Origin: JBBQIY01 sp964618405 | GTDB taxonomy: Bacteria > Verrucomicrobiota > Kiritimatiellia > RFP12 > UBA3636 | Direction: 5' to 3' | Assembly: GCA_964618405.1 (NCBI GenBank) | Contig: CAZUAY010000051.1 | Span: forward strand, 1 to 17,023 | DNA length: 17,023 nucleotides | Shown here: one piece after another, positions 6,226 through 13,490 of the stretch | Position numbering within the stretch: position 1 is the stretch's first letter | Layout of the letters: each line of letters opens with the position of its first letter | The notes under the pieces: generated by a model | Told to the model about the DNA's origin: nothing | The model's input: the letters and a program-made list of their open reading frames with translations, nothing else | The model's database searches: none | Made by a program: the position numbers and the translations under genes

Positions 6226-9108
6226 ATGAATTCCGACGGTAATGCTGAACAAAACGAATCAATTGATATCTCCGGACTTGAACCGGTTGAAAACATTCTG
6301 TGTTCGGAATGCAAGAATCCGATTCTCACCGCTGGTTCACGACCGTTCACGGCGGCAACGTGTCAAGCCTGCGGAGCCGAAAATAATGTTCCAGCGAAGT
6401 TCGGTCATTTTCATCTCCTCAAGCGACTGGGTGCAGGCGGCATGGGAACAGTTTTTCTTGCTCAAGATATTACGCTTGGCCGTAAGGTTGCAATCAAGAT
6501 GATGCAGAAATCTCTGGCCGAGGATGCCGCTTCTTTTGAAACGTTTCGGAACGAAGCGCAAAGTGCTGCTAAATTAAATCATCCACATGTTGCACAGGTT
6601 TATTCTTTTGGTCAGCAGAACGGCTGTCCTTACCTCGAGATGGAACTCGTGCCTGGCAATAAGCTTGATGGGTTCATCGCAAACCGCGTACAGCTGGATC
6701 CTGCCTTTGTTATGCGCGTAGGACTTGAGATTGCGGAAGGCCTCAGGGCGGCAGAGGGTGTGGGGCTCTTTCACGGTGATATCAAACCGGATAACATTCT
6801 TTTCGACACGAACATGCATGCGAAGCTTGTGGACTTCGGTATTGCGAGTTTGGCGTCGCAGGGTAAGAGCAACGAGTTGTGGGGCACTCCGTATTACATC
6901 GCTCCCGAAAAAGTACAGAAGAAAAAGAACAGTGCGAGAAGCGATATCTACAGTCTTGGTGCTACCCTTTATCATGCCATCGCTGGAGAGCCGCCTTATG
7001 AGGGTGAAGACGCGATCGCTGTGATTAAGGCCCGGTTCAAGGGCCCTCCGAAGCCACTCGAGGAAATTCGTCCGGACATAGAGCCTGAGGTTACTCGGAT
7101 CATTGGCCGCATGATGTATAATGATCTTTTCATGCGATATCCGAACTATGGGTCGCTTATTAATGATATAAAAAATTATCTTGCAGCCATTCCTGCGATT
7201 CGTAAACAGGGTCCTTTGAATACGGCGAAGGTTTCAACGCGAGCCTTTACAACAGGCGTATTGCCGTCGGGCGATTCAACCGGCATTGAATCTGGTGGAT
7301 CGAAGTCTGGTAAAAAACTTGTTATTCAAAGAGGATCCATGGAAGCTCAGGCCGCATTTTCGGCTGTGCAGTCCGCAAAAACCTTACGCGTCACGAGCGT
7401 TTCAGATCAAGCAAGTACTGCAGAGGGAGGAAGATCGATCAACGGCGCGAAGATAGCGATTGTCTTGATCGGCATTTTTGTGCTCGTTGCCGTCGTGGGA
7501 GGGTTGGGGTGGCTCGGGAATATTATTCTTAAAAATTCAAGAGTCGCCAAAACTGCCGCAGCCAAAGCGACTGAAGCATCTGTGATTGAAGGAAAATACT
7601 ATGCGCTTCAAGATGAAATCGGGTCGACGCTCAATCGGATGGCAAGTCGTGATGCTGAGATGACGAATCTTGTTGCTTCTCTCGATGTTCTTTTCATGAA
7701 AGCGACAGGTGAAAATCTCCTCATACCAGATTTCGAACCTCCTGCGCCGTTAGTCCCCGAGATTTTTGCTGAACCTGAAATCGCTGCGCCTGAGGCAGCA
7801 GCGGCTGCGGGAGTGGAGCCCGTTGCAGGTGGCCCGGTACCTGAAGCGGTGCCGCCTCCAACCGTAGAACCTCTTGATCCCGAACTGGAGCTTATGGCAA
7901 GAATTGAACTGAAGAAGCTCGGAGAAGAAAATCCGAGTCGTGAAATGCTTGAGCTGATGGTCAAAAAATTTAAGAGAGACGCCGCTCAAGCCGCTCCAAC
8001 TCCCGAGGTGGTGCCAGAACCCACGCCTGAGCCAGCCCCTACACCCGAGGCAGAATCGACACCCGAACCCGCCGCCGTTGTTGATGAGGGTGTACCGGAT
8101 GAGGTCGTACCCACTGACGATAGCATTGATAAGTTAAATGCAGCTTTCGAAAAACTTGTTTTTGATCCTGCTAAGACAATTCGTGCAGCACTACGGCGTT
8201 GCGAGGCGATTTCATTCGAGGCCCCCGACGTGTTTGTAGAGATCAAGCAAGGGATGTCGCCCGTTCAGATTAGCGAGGCCTTAGAGAGGCGTACGCTTGC
8301 CTACGAAAAGCGTATGCAGTATCTTAAAGAAATGCGTGCGCTGGTTGCATCGGCTGATGAGGCCTTGAAGGCGATCAAGCGCGGCATCCCACAGATTGAA
8401 CGGGCTGCTCAGAAGCTTATTCTTAAGCGTGACAGACTCGCTACTGCGAATGCCGCTGCTGACGCTAAGGCACAAATAGAAGCCGATGCTATCGCCAGGC
8501 AAGTCAGGGCAAATGCAATTTCGAGTGATGAGGTGAACCGAGTTCGAGACGTGCTGGCTAGCAAAAACGACCTCGTCGATAGCTTCGAGTACGAACGCAT
8601 TGTTGTTGAAATGCAGCGCATGGAAAAGGAGTTAACAACCCCAGAGGCGCGAGACGAGCTCAAATGGATTCTTGTGCGGTTTAATCGACTCGCGGATTTA
8701 CGTAAGTTCTTGCTTGATGATTTGAAGAAGAATGGGATGATCCGGCGAGGCTATCAGAATTTCGATATTAAGGGCGTCACGGAGGACGGCAAAGAGCTTA
8801 TCGTGCCGATGCGCAAGGATGTCACTGTCAAATCCCTAAGGGTGGCTGACTGGCTGAGGCTTATCGATTTGCTTCTTAAATCGAGACCTCATGACCGACC
8901 CATTGGTCTAGTCGAATGGGGTGATCAGTTATTCAACTCTGCCATTTTCTGTTACGTTCACGGCGGTGGGAACGAGGCCGCCATCAACATGGCGAAACTT
9001 CTGGCGGCGGAGGCGATGGAAAAAAAGACATCACTGAGGCTTGACGCCGTGAAGCTTATTCCAATTTTGGCATCAGAAGCGGACAGTTCAGAAGAAAGCG
9101 GTCTATGA
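6226..9108 (+). CDS. Membrane Ser/Thr protein kinase with N-terminal zinc ribbon
   Basis: The ATG at 6226 is selected over TTG 6166 because AGGAG (6212-6216) lies 9 bases before it; the product has 960 residues. Residues 26-49 hold a CxxC-x16-CxxC zinc ribbon. The Hanks-type (Pkn/PASTA-like) kinase domain spans about 60-320: glycine loop GAGGMG (69-74), VAIK with Lys91, catalytic loop HGDIKPDN (183-190), DFG (203-205) and GTPYYIAPE (220-228). The HRD Arg is Gly, making it a non-RD kinase, but D185, K187 and N190 are kept. One transmembrane helix lies at about 409-434. Beyond it are two Pro/Glu-rich stretches (about 502-555 and 589-631), then a helical, probably coiled-coil region (about 640-830) and a C-terminal domain I do not recognise. 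Expected topology is cytoplasmic kinase with an external sensor or scaffold part. The stop overlaps the next gene by ATGA, suggesting translational coupling. Confidence 0.88.
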   Translation: MNSDGNAEQNESIDISGLEPVENILCSECKNPILTAGSRPFTAATCQACGAENNVPAKFGHFHLLKRLGAGGMGTVFLAQDITLGRKVAIKMMQKSLAEDAASFETFRNEAQSAAKLNHPHVAQVYSFGQQNGCPYLEMELVPGNKLDGFIANRVQLDPAFVMRVGLEIAEGLRAAEGVGLFHGDIKPDNILFDTNMHAKLVDFGIASLASQGKSNELWGTPYYIAPEKVQKKKNSARSDIYSLGATLYHAIAGEPPYEGEDAIAVIKARFKGPPKPLEEIRPDIEPEVTRIIGRMMYNDLFMRYPNYGSLINDIKNYLAAIPAIRKQGPLNTAKVSTRAFTTGVLPSGDSTGIESGGSKSGKKLVIQRGSMEAQAAFSAVQSAKTLRVTSVSDQASTAEGGRSINGAKIAIVLIGIFVLVAVVGGLGWLGNIILKNSRVAKTAAAKATEASVIEGKYYALQDEIGSTLNRMASRDAEMTNLVASLDVLFMKATGENLLIPDFEPPAPLVPEIFAEPEIAAPEAAAAAGVEPVAGGPVPEAVPPPTVEPLDPELELMARIELKKLGEENPSREMLELMVKKFKRDAAQAAPTPEVVPEPTPEPAPTPEAESTPEPAAVVDEGVPDEVVPTDDSIDKLNAAFEKLVFDPAKTIRAALRRCEAISFEAPDVFVEIKQGMSPVQISEALERRTLAYEKRMQYLKEMRALVASADEALKAIKRGIPQIERAAQKLILKRDRLATANAAADAKAQIEADAIARQVRANAISSDEVNRVRDVLASKNDLVDSFEYERIVVEMQRMEKELTTPEARDELKWILVRFNRLADLRKFLLDDLKKNGMIRRGYQNFDIKGVTEDGKELIVPMRKDVTVKSLRVADWLRLIDLLLKSRPHDRPIGLVEWGDQLFNSAIFCYVHGGGNEAAINMAKLLAAEAMEKKTSLRLDAVKLIPILASEADSSEESGL

Positions 9109-9503
9109 TGATACCTGATTTACAAGCGAGTATTCTGTGCGATGACGTTCGTCAGGAAAACAACGGCAAGTTCATGTTGATTGGTATCTTTGATGGGCTG
9201 GCCGTTGCCAAGTTGCCTGCTACGTTTATGAAGATCTGCATCGTGAATCGATGGTGCTGTGGCCAAGGCTCGTTTAAGCAGTCCACACGAATTATTGGCC
9301 CCGATGCCCATACGCCCGCGATCGTCGGCAAAGAGGTGGAAATTAAACTTGCAGAAGACACCCATACTGCCACCAGTATTGAGATCTTCGTCAATCCAAA
9401 GTTTGAAGTTGAAGGAACCTATTGGGTTGAGATTCTTCTTGATGGCCAGTTGCGTATGCGCTATCCGCTTGCGATCCGCATCGTACAGAAACCCGGTGCT
9501 TAA
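9105..9503 (+). CDS. DUF6941 family protein
   Basis: This small cytoplasmic protein has 132 residues and no signal peptide or membrane segment. Its opening, LQASILCDDVRQENNGKFMLIGIFDGLAV, matches my memory of the DUF6941 family, whose members share an ILCDDVR...NGK..LIGIF pattern and have no known function. Alternating hydrophobic residues and the phrases KEVEIKLAED and GTYWVEILLDGQ suggest a beta-sandwich. The first ATG (9105) overlaps the kinase stop codon by four bases (ATGA); the ATG at 9108 is an alternative. The overlap implies co-expression with the kinase, so it could be a partner or substrate, but that is inference from position only. The next gene is convergent; the 112 bases between them (9504-9615) show no clear terminator. 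Confidence 0.75.
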   Translation: MMIPDLQASILCDDVRQENNGKFMLIGIFDGLAVAKLPATFMKICIVNRWCCGQGSFKQSTRIIGPDAHTPAIVGKEVEIKLAEDTHTATSIEIFVNPKFEVEGTYWVEILLDGQLRMRYPLAIRIVQKPGA

Positions 9504-9615
9504 GGCTGTTTGAGAGGGTTTTTAGGTTGTTGGACCAAACAGATTGACGCGTTCGTGGTTAAGTTCTGTAGTGGGCTTCGGTGCATCCAGAATCGTCCGT
9601 GATCACCGATTGCCG

Positions 9616-10437
9616 CTACAGGTGTGCTGTCGCTTCCGAGTTCTGCTCGAGGAGTCCGAAGTGAGATGGCGTAAGATCGCGCCACTGACCAGGCTGGAGA
9701 TCGTCAGGAAGGCGTAGGCCGTTGATTGCTGTCCGTATCAAGGTCTGTACCCGCAGACCCGCTAGTTCGCACATGTTGCGAATTTGGCGGTTACGTCCTT
9801 CATGCAGCAGGAAGCGCAATAGATGGCGCTCATGGTTACGTCCATCGGGGAGACGCTCGAGGTAATCAACGTTGGCCGGACGAATGCGGTAACCGTCCAT
9901 CTTCATCGGAGAGTTGAGGAAGTCGAGGACTTCTTGGTCGAAGTAACCCCCAACGGAGACGAGGTATTCCTTACGATGACCGAATTTGGGGTGAGTGAGT
10001 TGATTAACGAAAGCGCCGTCACTAGAGAGCAAAAGCAGGCCTTCTGAATTCATGTCGAGTCTGCCCACACAGACGAGTCGCTCGGGTATGTTTTTTAAGC
10101 AGGCGAAAACGGTTTCGCCCCGCGAATCGTCTGACGAGCAAATGAGGCCTCGTGGCTTGTTGAGCATAATGGTTCGCAGCTTCATCCCACCGCGTGGCAG
10201 CGTGTAGACCCTGCCCCCGACCGTGAGGACATCGTTTTTAGGATTCTGTACTCGGAAACCTGGTTCGAGAATACGTTCACCATTGACTAAGACGTCGCCC
10301 GACTTAATGATATCGGCGGCACGGCGCCGCGAGGCAATCCCAAGATGCTCCATGAAGCTTTGGAGCCGGGGTGTTTCTGTTTTTTCTGGGGCTTGACTTT
10401 TTTCGTAGGTCTGAGGCATAGTAGTGGGGTATGTCAT
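9616..10437 (-). CDS. RsuA/RluB-type 16S/23S rRNA pseudouridine synthase
   Basis: Enzymes of this family isomerise a specific uridine of rRNA to pseudouridine. From ATG 10437 the product has 273 residues. An S4 RNA-binding domain covers about 24-85 (LQSFMEHLGIASRRRAADII, then GDVLVNG). The catalytic domain follows, with LNKPRGLICS (92-101) and the catalytic aspartate in GRLDMNSEGLLLL (D128). HPKFGHRKEYLV, LHEGRNRQIRNM and the end LPPDxxQPGxWRxLT-like segment are usual for RsuA/RluB/RluE/RluF; RluB-like is the best guess, but the exact target base cannot be told. The start is uncertain: TTG 10488, ATG 10437 and ATG 10419 are all in frame with no good SD, and the S4 domain only begins after the last one. 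It is convergent with the DUF6941 gene. Confidence 0.88.
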   Translation of the reverse strand: MTYPTTMPQTYEKSQAPEKTETPRLQSFMEHLGIASRRRAADIIKSGDVLVNGERILEPGFRVQNPKNDVLTVGGRVYTLPRGGMKLRTIMLNKPRGLICSSDDSRGETVFACLKNIPERLVCVGRLDMNSEGLLLLSSDGAFVNQLTHPKFGHRKEYLVSVGGYFDQEVLDFLNSPMKMDGYRIRPANVDYLERLPDGRNHERHLLRFLLHEGRNRQIRNMCELAGLRVQTLIRTAINGLRLPDDLQPGQWRDLTPSHFGLLEQNSEATAHL

Positions 10438-10565
10438 TAATGGATCGCGATTACATGAGGGCTGGGAAGAAACCAGCAAAAAACCCAAGAAGAAACCTAT
10501 TTCGTTCGTTTCTCAACAGCTTACGTCTTTGGGTTGCTGTGGTGAAATTGAAGCTGAAGCGATGA
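10431..10565 (+). CDS. Possible small basic protein, 44 residues
   Basis: An ATG at 10431 opens a 44-codon frame ending at TGA 10563-10565, exactly against the end of the reductase gene on the other strand. The product is strongly basic (13 Lys/Arg against 2 Asp), starts MSLMDRDYMRAGKKPAKN and ends with a hydrophobic-basic tail, LWVAVVKLKLKR. Upstream lies a promoter-like TTGACT (10393-10398), 18 bases, CATAGT (10417-10422), and GTGGGG just before the ATG. If the synthase on the opposite strand starts at 10419, the two genes would be divergent and not overlap; if it starts at 10437 or 10488 they overlap antisense. I do not recognise the sequence, and chance is a real alternative. Confidence 0.3.
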   Translation: MSLMDRDYMRAGKKPAKNPRRNLFRSFLNSLRLWVAVVKLKLKR

Positions 10566-11582
10566 CTAGCTGAACCGATCAAAGAAAATCTTGTCACAAG
10601 AGATGCCCAGCGTCGTCAAAACGTTGCAAGCGGCTGTGAGCATTCCGGGCCCTCCGCAGAGGTAGGCTGAGGCATCGGATGCGTCACGGATGCGCCGTTG
10701 CATCGCATCGGTAACGAGTCCCGTTTCGAAATTTTTGACTTCATCGTAGTTCGGTTTTTCCACGACAGGGATAAAATGGAAATCCGACAGGGAATTCTCT
10801 AGTTCTTGAAGTTCATCGATGTAGAGCAAGTCGTCATGCGTTTTGGCACCAAAGAAGTAAAAAACACGCCGTTTCGAGTCGATCTCCTTCAGGTGGCGGA
10901 GTAGGGAGAGAATCGGGGACATTCCAGATCCCCCTGCCACACAGATGAGTTCATTGTTGTCGGTACAATTTGGATAGCCGCTGTAGGGAGCGGTGAAGGT
11001 CACCTTTTCGTTGAGTTTTAAATTATGATGGACAAACCCTGAGCCAATGCCAGAGGGGATGAGTTTGACATTGAGTTCGAATTCAGTAGTTGAGGACGGC
11101 GGGGTGGCGATGGAATAAGAGCGCGATGAGCCGCGTGGGGCTGCCGGGCAAGGCGGAATGTCCAAAAGGATGTACGCTCCAGGGAGGTAGCTAAGCGTCG
11201 CAGGGACGAGCAGTTTCAGCCTAACACGGCGAATGTCATGCGACATCATTTCAAGTTCGGTGACAACGGCGGTGAACATGCGGACGTCTTTGATCGTCTC
11301 GGGCAATTCGATCGTGATATCGCTATCAACGCGTGTCTGGCAGGCAAGCCTCCAGCCAGAGGCAAGCTCCTCCACTGTAAGCTTTTTACGCTCTTTTTCA
11401 TTGGGGGACGAGTGCGTTCCAGAAAGAACTTTAACTCGACATTGTCCACAAAAACCGTTCCCACCGCACAACGACGGAATAAAGAGATGAAGGCCGCGAA
11501 GGGTTTTAAAAATAGACTCGCCGACAGGGACCTGGAAGGCTTCGCCGTCTTTGATTGTAATGGTGACGATCTCGTTGCTCAT
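10566..11582 (-). CDS. Soluble NqrF-like [2Fe-2S]/FAD/NAD oxidoreductase
   Basis: The protein has 338 residues from ATG 11582 (MSNEIVTITI). A plant-type ferredoxin domain comes first, with cluster ligands C39, C45, C48 and C81 (CGGNGFCGQC, later LACQT). An FAD-binding domain follows (RSYSIATPP, 154-162), then an NAD-binding domain (AGGSGMSP 216-223 and CGGPGM 309-314), ending FFDRFS like NqrF and related reductases. It should move electrons between NAD(P)H and a one-electron acceptor through FAD and the iron-sulfur cluster. True NqrF carries an N-terminal membrane helix; none is present, so it is probably cytoplasmic. The frame extends up to 11672, but that would place the start inside a terminator hairpin, so 11582 is preferred. 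No SD precedes it; a TACAAT box suggests a leaderless transcript. Position beside the hydrogenase operon hints at a shared redox role, unproven. Confidence 0.85.
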   Translation of the reverse strand: MSNEIVTITIKDGEAFQVPVGESIFKTLRGLHLFIPSLCGGNGFCGQCRVKVLSGTHSSPNEKERKKLTVEELASGWRLACQTRVDSDITIELPETIKDVRMFTAVVTELEMMSHDIRRVRLKLLVPATLSYLPGAYILLDIPPCPAAPRGSSRSYSIATPPSSTTEFELNVKLIPSGIGSGFVHHNLKLNEKVTFTAPYSGYPNCTDNNELICVAGGSGMSPILSLLRHLKEIDSKRRVFYFFGAKTHDDLLYIDELQELENSLSDFHFIPVVEKPNYDEVKNFETGLVTDAMQRRIRDASDASAYLCGGPGMLTAACNVLTTLGISCDKIFFDRFS

Positions 11583-11589
11583 GTGTCGT

Positions 11590-11618
11590 ATTGTACAGGT
11601 TAGCGGCAGGGTTGTACA
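11590..11618 (-). promoter_or_regulatory. Promoter-like element for the NqrF-like gene, with paired TGTACA
   Basis: On the minus strand TACAAT (plus 11590-11595) lies 7 bases before ATG 11582. TTGTAC (11614-11619) lies 18 bases upstream of it as a weak -35; shifted by one base, TGTACA lies 17 upstream. The palindrome TGTACA occurs twice, at 11592-11597 and 11613-11618, exactly 21 bases apart. The layout predicts transcription starting at or next to the start codon, explaining the missing SD. Confidence 0.45.
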
Positions 11619-11662
11619 AGTAGGAAAATCAGGAAGGTACCCACCCGGCACGTTAGGAAGAG

Positions 11663-11698
11663 AAAGCGGCACGCTGCTGAAGCAGCGTGCCGCTTTTT
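11663..11698 (-). terminator. Strong hairpin terminator of the hydrogenase operon
   Basis: AAAGCGGCACGCTGC (11663-11677) pairs perfectly with 11682-11696, giving a 15-base-pair stem with a 4-base loop. On the minus strand the hairpin begins about 22 bases after the hydA stop and is followed by TTTCTCTTCC-like pyrimidines. On the plus strand five T residues follow (11694-11698), so it may work in both directions. It separates hydA from the NqrF-like gene. Confidence 0.9.
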
Positions 11699-11718
11699 AG
11701 TGGAATTTGAGGCGAAGG

Positions 11719-13470
11719 CTACTTGTAGACCTTGCGCTTACGGTAGGTCGTGTGCAGAAGTTCTTCAGCCTTGTGGCTACCCGGTTTGCCCAGATAGTCA
11801 TTGTAGACTGCTTGAACCTGTGGGTTCAGGTGTGACATCCGCTGGACGCTCTTCTCGTCGTCGGTATAGATGCCGGCCGTGCGGAGTGCGCGGATTTCGT
11901 CCGTTGCGCCTGTGGGCTGTCCACCGCCGCCGATGCAACCCCCGCGACAGGCCATGACTTCGATGAAGTCGTAGCGGGGCTTCTTGCCTTCCTTGATGTC
12001 AGCACGGATCGAATTCAGCACTTGTTCGACGTTGCCCATCTGATGCGCGACGGCGATTTTTACCTTCGTGCCCTTGATGTCGATTTCCGCTTCCTTCACG
12101 CCGTCCATACCCCGGACGCAGTCGAAGTTGATCGACGGCGGCTGAGCATCGCCTGTAATCAGGCAATAGGCGGTGCGAAGGGCGGCTTCCATCACGCCAC
12201 CGGTGACGCCGAAGATCGTTCCGGCGCCTGAGTAGGAGCCGAGGAGCTCGTCAGCCTCTTCGTCAGGTAGATTAAGGAAATCAATACCGGAGCTCTTGAT
12301 CATACGAGCAAGCTCTCGCGTGGTCAGAACGACGTCAGTATCCTGGGTGCCAGTAGCAGACATTTCTTCGCTCCGCGAGATTTCGAATTTCTTTGCAGTG
12401 CAAGGCATGATCGAGGTCATGTGGATTTTCGCTGGGTCGACCTTGTTCCATTCAGCCCAGTAGGACTTCGCCAATGCGCTCAGCATCTGCTGGGGTGATT
12501 TGGCTGTCGAGAAGTTCTGTGTGAAGTCGGAAGCGTATTTCTCCATCCAATCGGTCCACGCCGGACAGCAGGATGTGATCAGGGGCAACTTGCCGCCGGT
12601 CGTGAAGCGCTTGATGAACTCGGTGCTTTCTTCCATGATCGTGACGTCGGCACTGTAGTTGGTGTCGAAGATCTGCTTGAAGCCGAGGCGGCGAAGGGCG
12701 GCATAGATTTTACCCGTCAGCAACGTGCCAGGCTTGAGACCAAAGGCTTCGCCAATGGCGACACGAACGGACGGGGCAATTTGCACAACACAGAATTTTT
12801 CGGGGTCGTGAAGCGCAGTCCAAACCTTGCCCGTTTCATCATTCTCGTAGATTGCGCCTACGGGGCAATGGGCCGAGCACTGGCCACACTTGATGCACGG
12901 CGACCCAGCAAGCGAAACGCCTGCAGCGGGAATCATTCGGGTATTCTCTCCACGTCCGATGAACTCGAGGGCCCAAACATTTTGCATGTTTTGGCAGACA
13001 TCGACGCAACGTCCGCACTTGATGCACTTCTCTTGGTTAAGCACCAGCGACCCTGTGGAGTTGTCGATGGGCATTTTGAGAACTTCGCGTGGGTACGGAT
13101 TGTCACGTACACCGAAGTCAGCGGCAATCTTCTGCAATTCGCAGTTGCCAGAGCGCGGGCACTGCAAGCAGTCGTTCGGATGGTTGGCGAGGATGAGCTC
13201 CAGCACCGTTAGGCGGACTTTCACGATGTCGGCATCGTGGGTGGTGATTTTCATGCCGGGTGCAACAGCGGTGCAGCAGGCACGCAAGAGCTTCGGCGAA
13301 CCGGCATTGCGCACCACGCAGATTCCACAAGAGGCACCAGCCAGGAGGTCTGGGTGGTAACAGAGTGTGGGGATCTTGATGTGAATGTGTTTCGCCGCAT
13401 TCAGAATGGTGGTTCCCTGGGGGACTTCCACAGGGATTCCGTTAATTTCCAGTTGGATCATGTTAGACAT
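11719..13470 (-). CDS. hydA: [FeFe] hydrogenase catalytic subunit HydA
   Basis: HydA reduces protons to H2 or oxidises H2 at its H-cluster. The 583 residues show the M3 layout. The N-terminal [2Fe-2S] ferredoxin domain has C37, C48, C51 and C65/C66. A His-ligated [4Fe-4S] site follows (H97, C101, C104, C110), then two [4Fe-4S] sites (C149, C152, C155, C159 and C192, C195, C198, C202). H-cluster motifs are TSCCPAW (299-305), MPCTAKKFE (355-363) and MACRGGCIGGGGQP (506-519). The small-subunit-like end HLNPQVQAVYNDYLGKPGSH is typical. All expected cluster cysteines, including proton-relay C301, are present. It lacks the extra C-terminal [2Fe-2S] domain of Thermotoga HydA. The gene follows hydB by 20 bases and is last in the operon. 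Maturases HydE, HydF and HydG are not in the window. Confidence 0.96.
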   Translation of the reverse strand: MSNMIQLEINGIPVEVPQGTTILNAAKHIHIKIPTLCYHPDLLAGASCGICVVRNAGSPKLLRACCTAVAPGMKITTHDADIVKVRLTVLELILANHPNDCLQCPRSGNCELQKIAADFGVRDNPYPREVLKMPIDNSTGSLVLNQEKCIKCGRCVDVCQNMQNVWALEFIGRGENTRMIPAAGVSLAGSPCIKCGQCSAHCPVGAIYENDETGKVWTALHDPEKFCVVQIAPSVRVAIGEAFGLKPGTLLTGKIYAALRRLGFKQIFDTNYSADVTIMEESTEFIKRFTTGGKLPLITSCCPAWTDWMEKYASDFTQNFSTAKSPQQMLSALAKSYWAEWNKVDPAKIHMTSIMPCTAKKFEISRSEEMSATGTQDTDVVLTTRELARMIKSSGIDFLNLPDEEADELLGSYSGAGTIFGVTGGVMEAALRTAYCLITGDAQPPSINFDCVRGMDGVKEAEIDIKGTKVKIAVAHQMGNVEQVLNSIRADIKEGKKPRYDFIEVMACRGGCIGGGGQPTGATDEIRALRTAGIYTDDEKSVQRMSHLNPQVQAVYNDYLGKPGSHKAEELLHTTYRKRKVYK

Positions 13471-13490
13471 TGGTATAAGGACCTTTCAAA

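Noticed and set aside
9504..9615. Terminator or small RNA between the convergent DUF6941 and pseudouridine synthase genes
   Set aside because: No stable stem with a T-run could be found by eye; only weak pairings are present.
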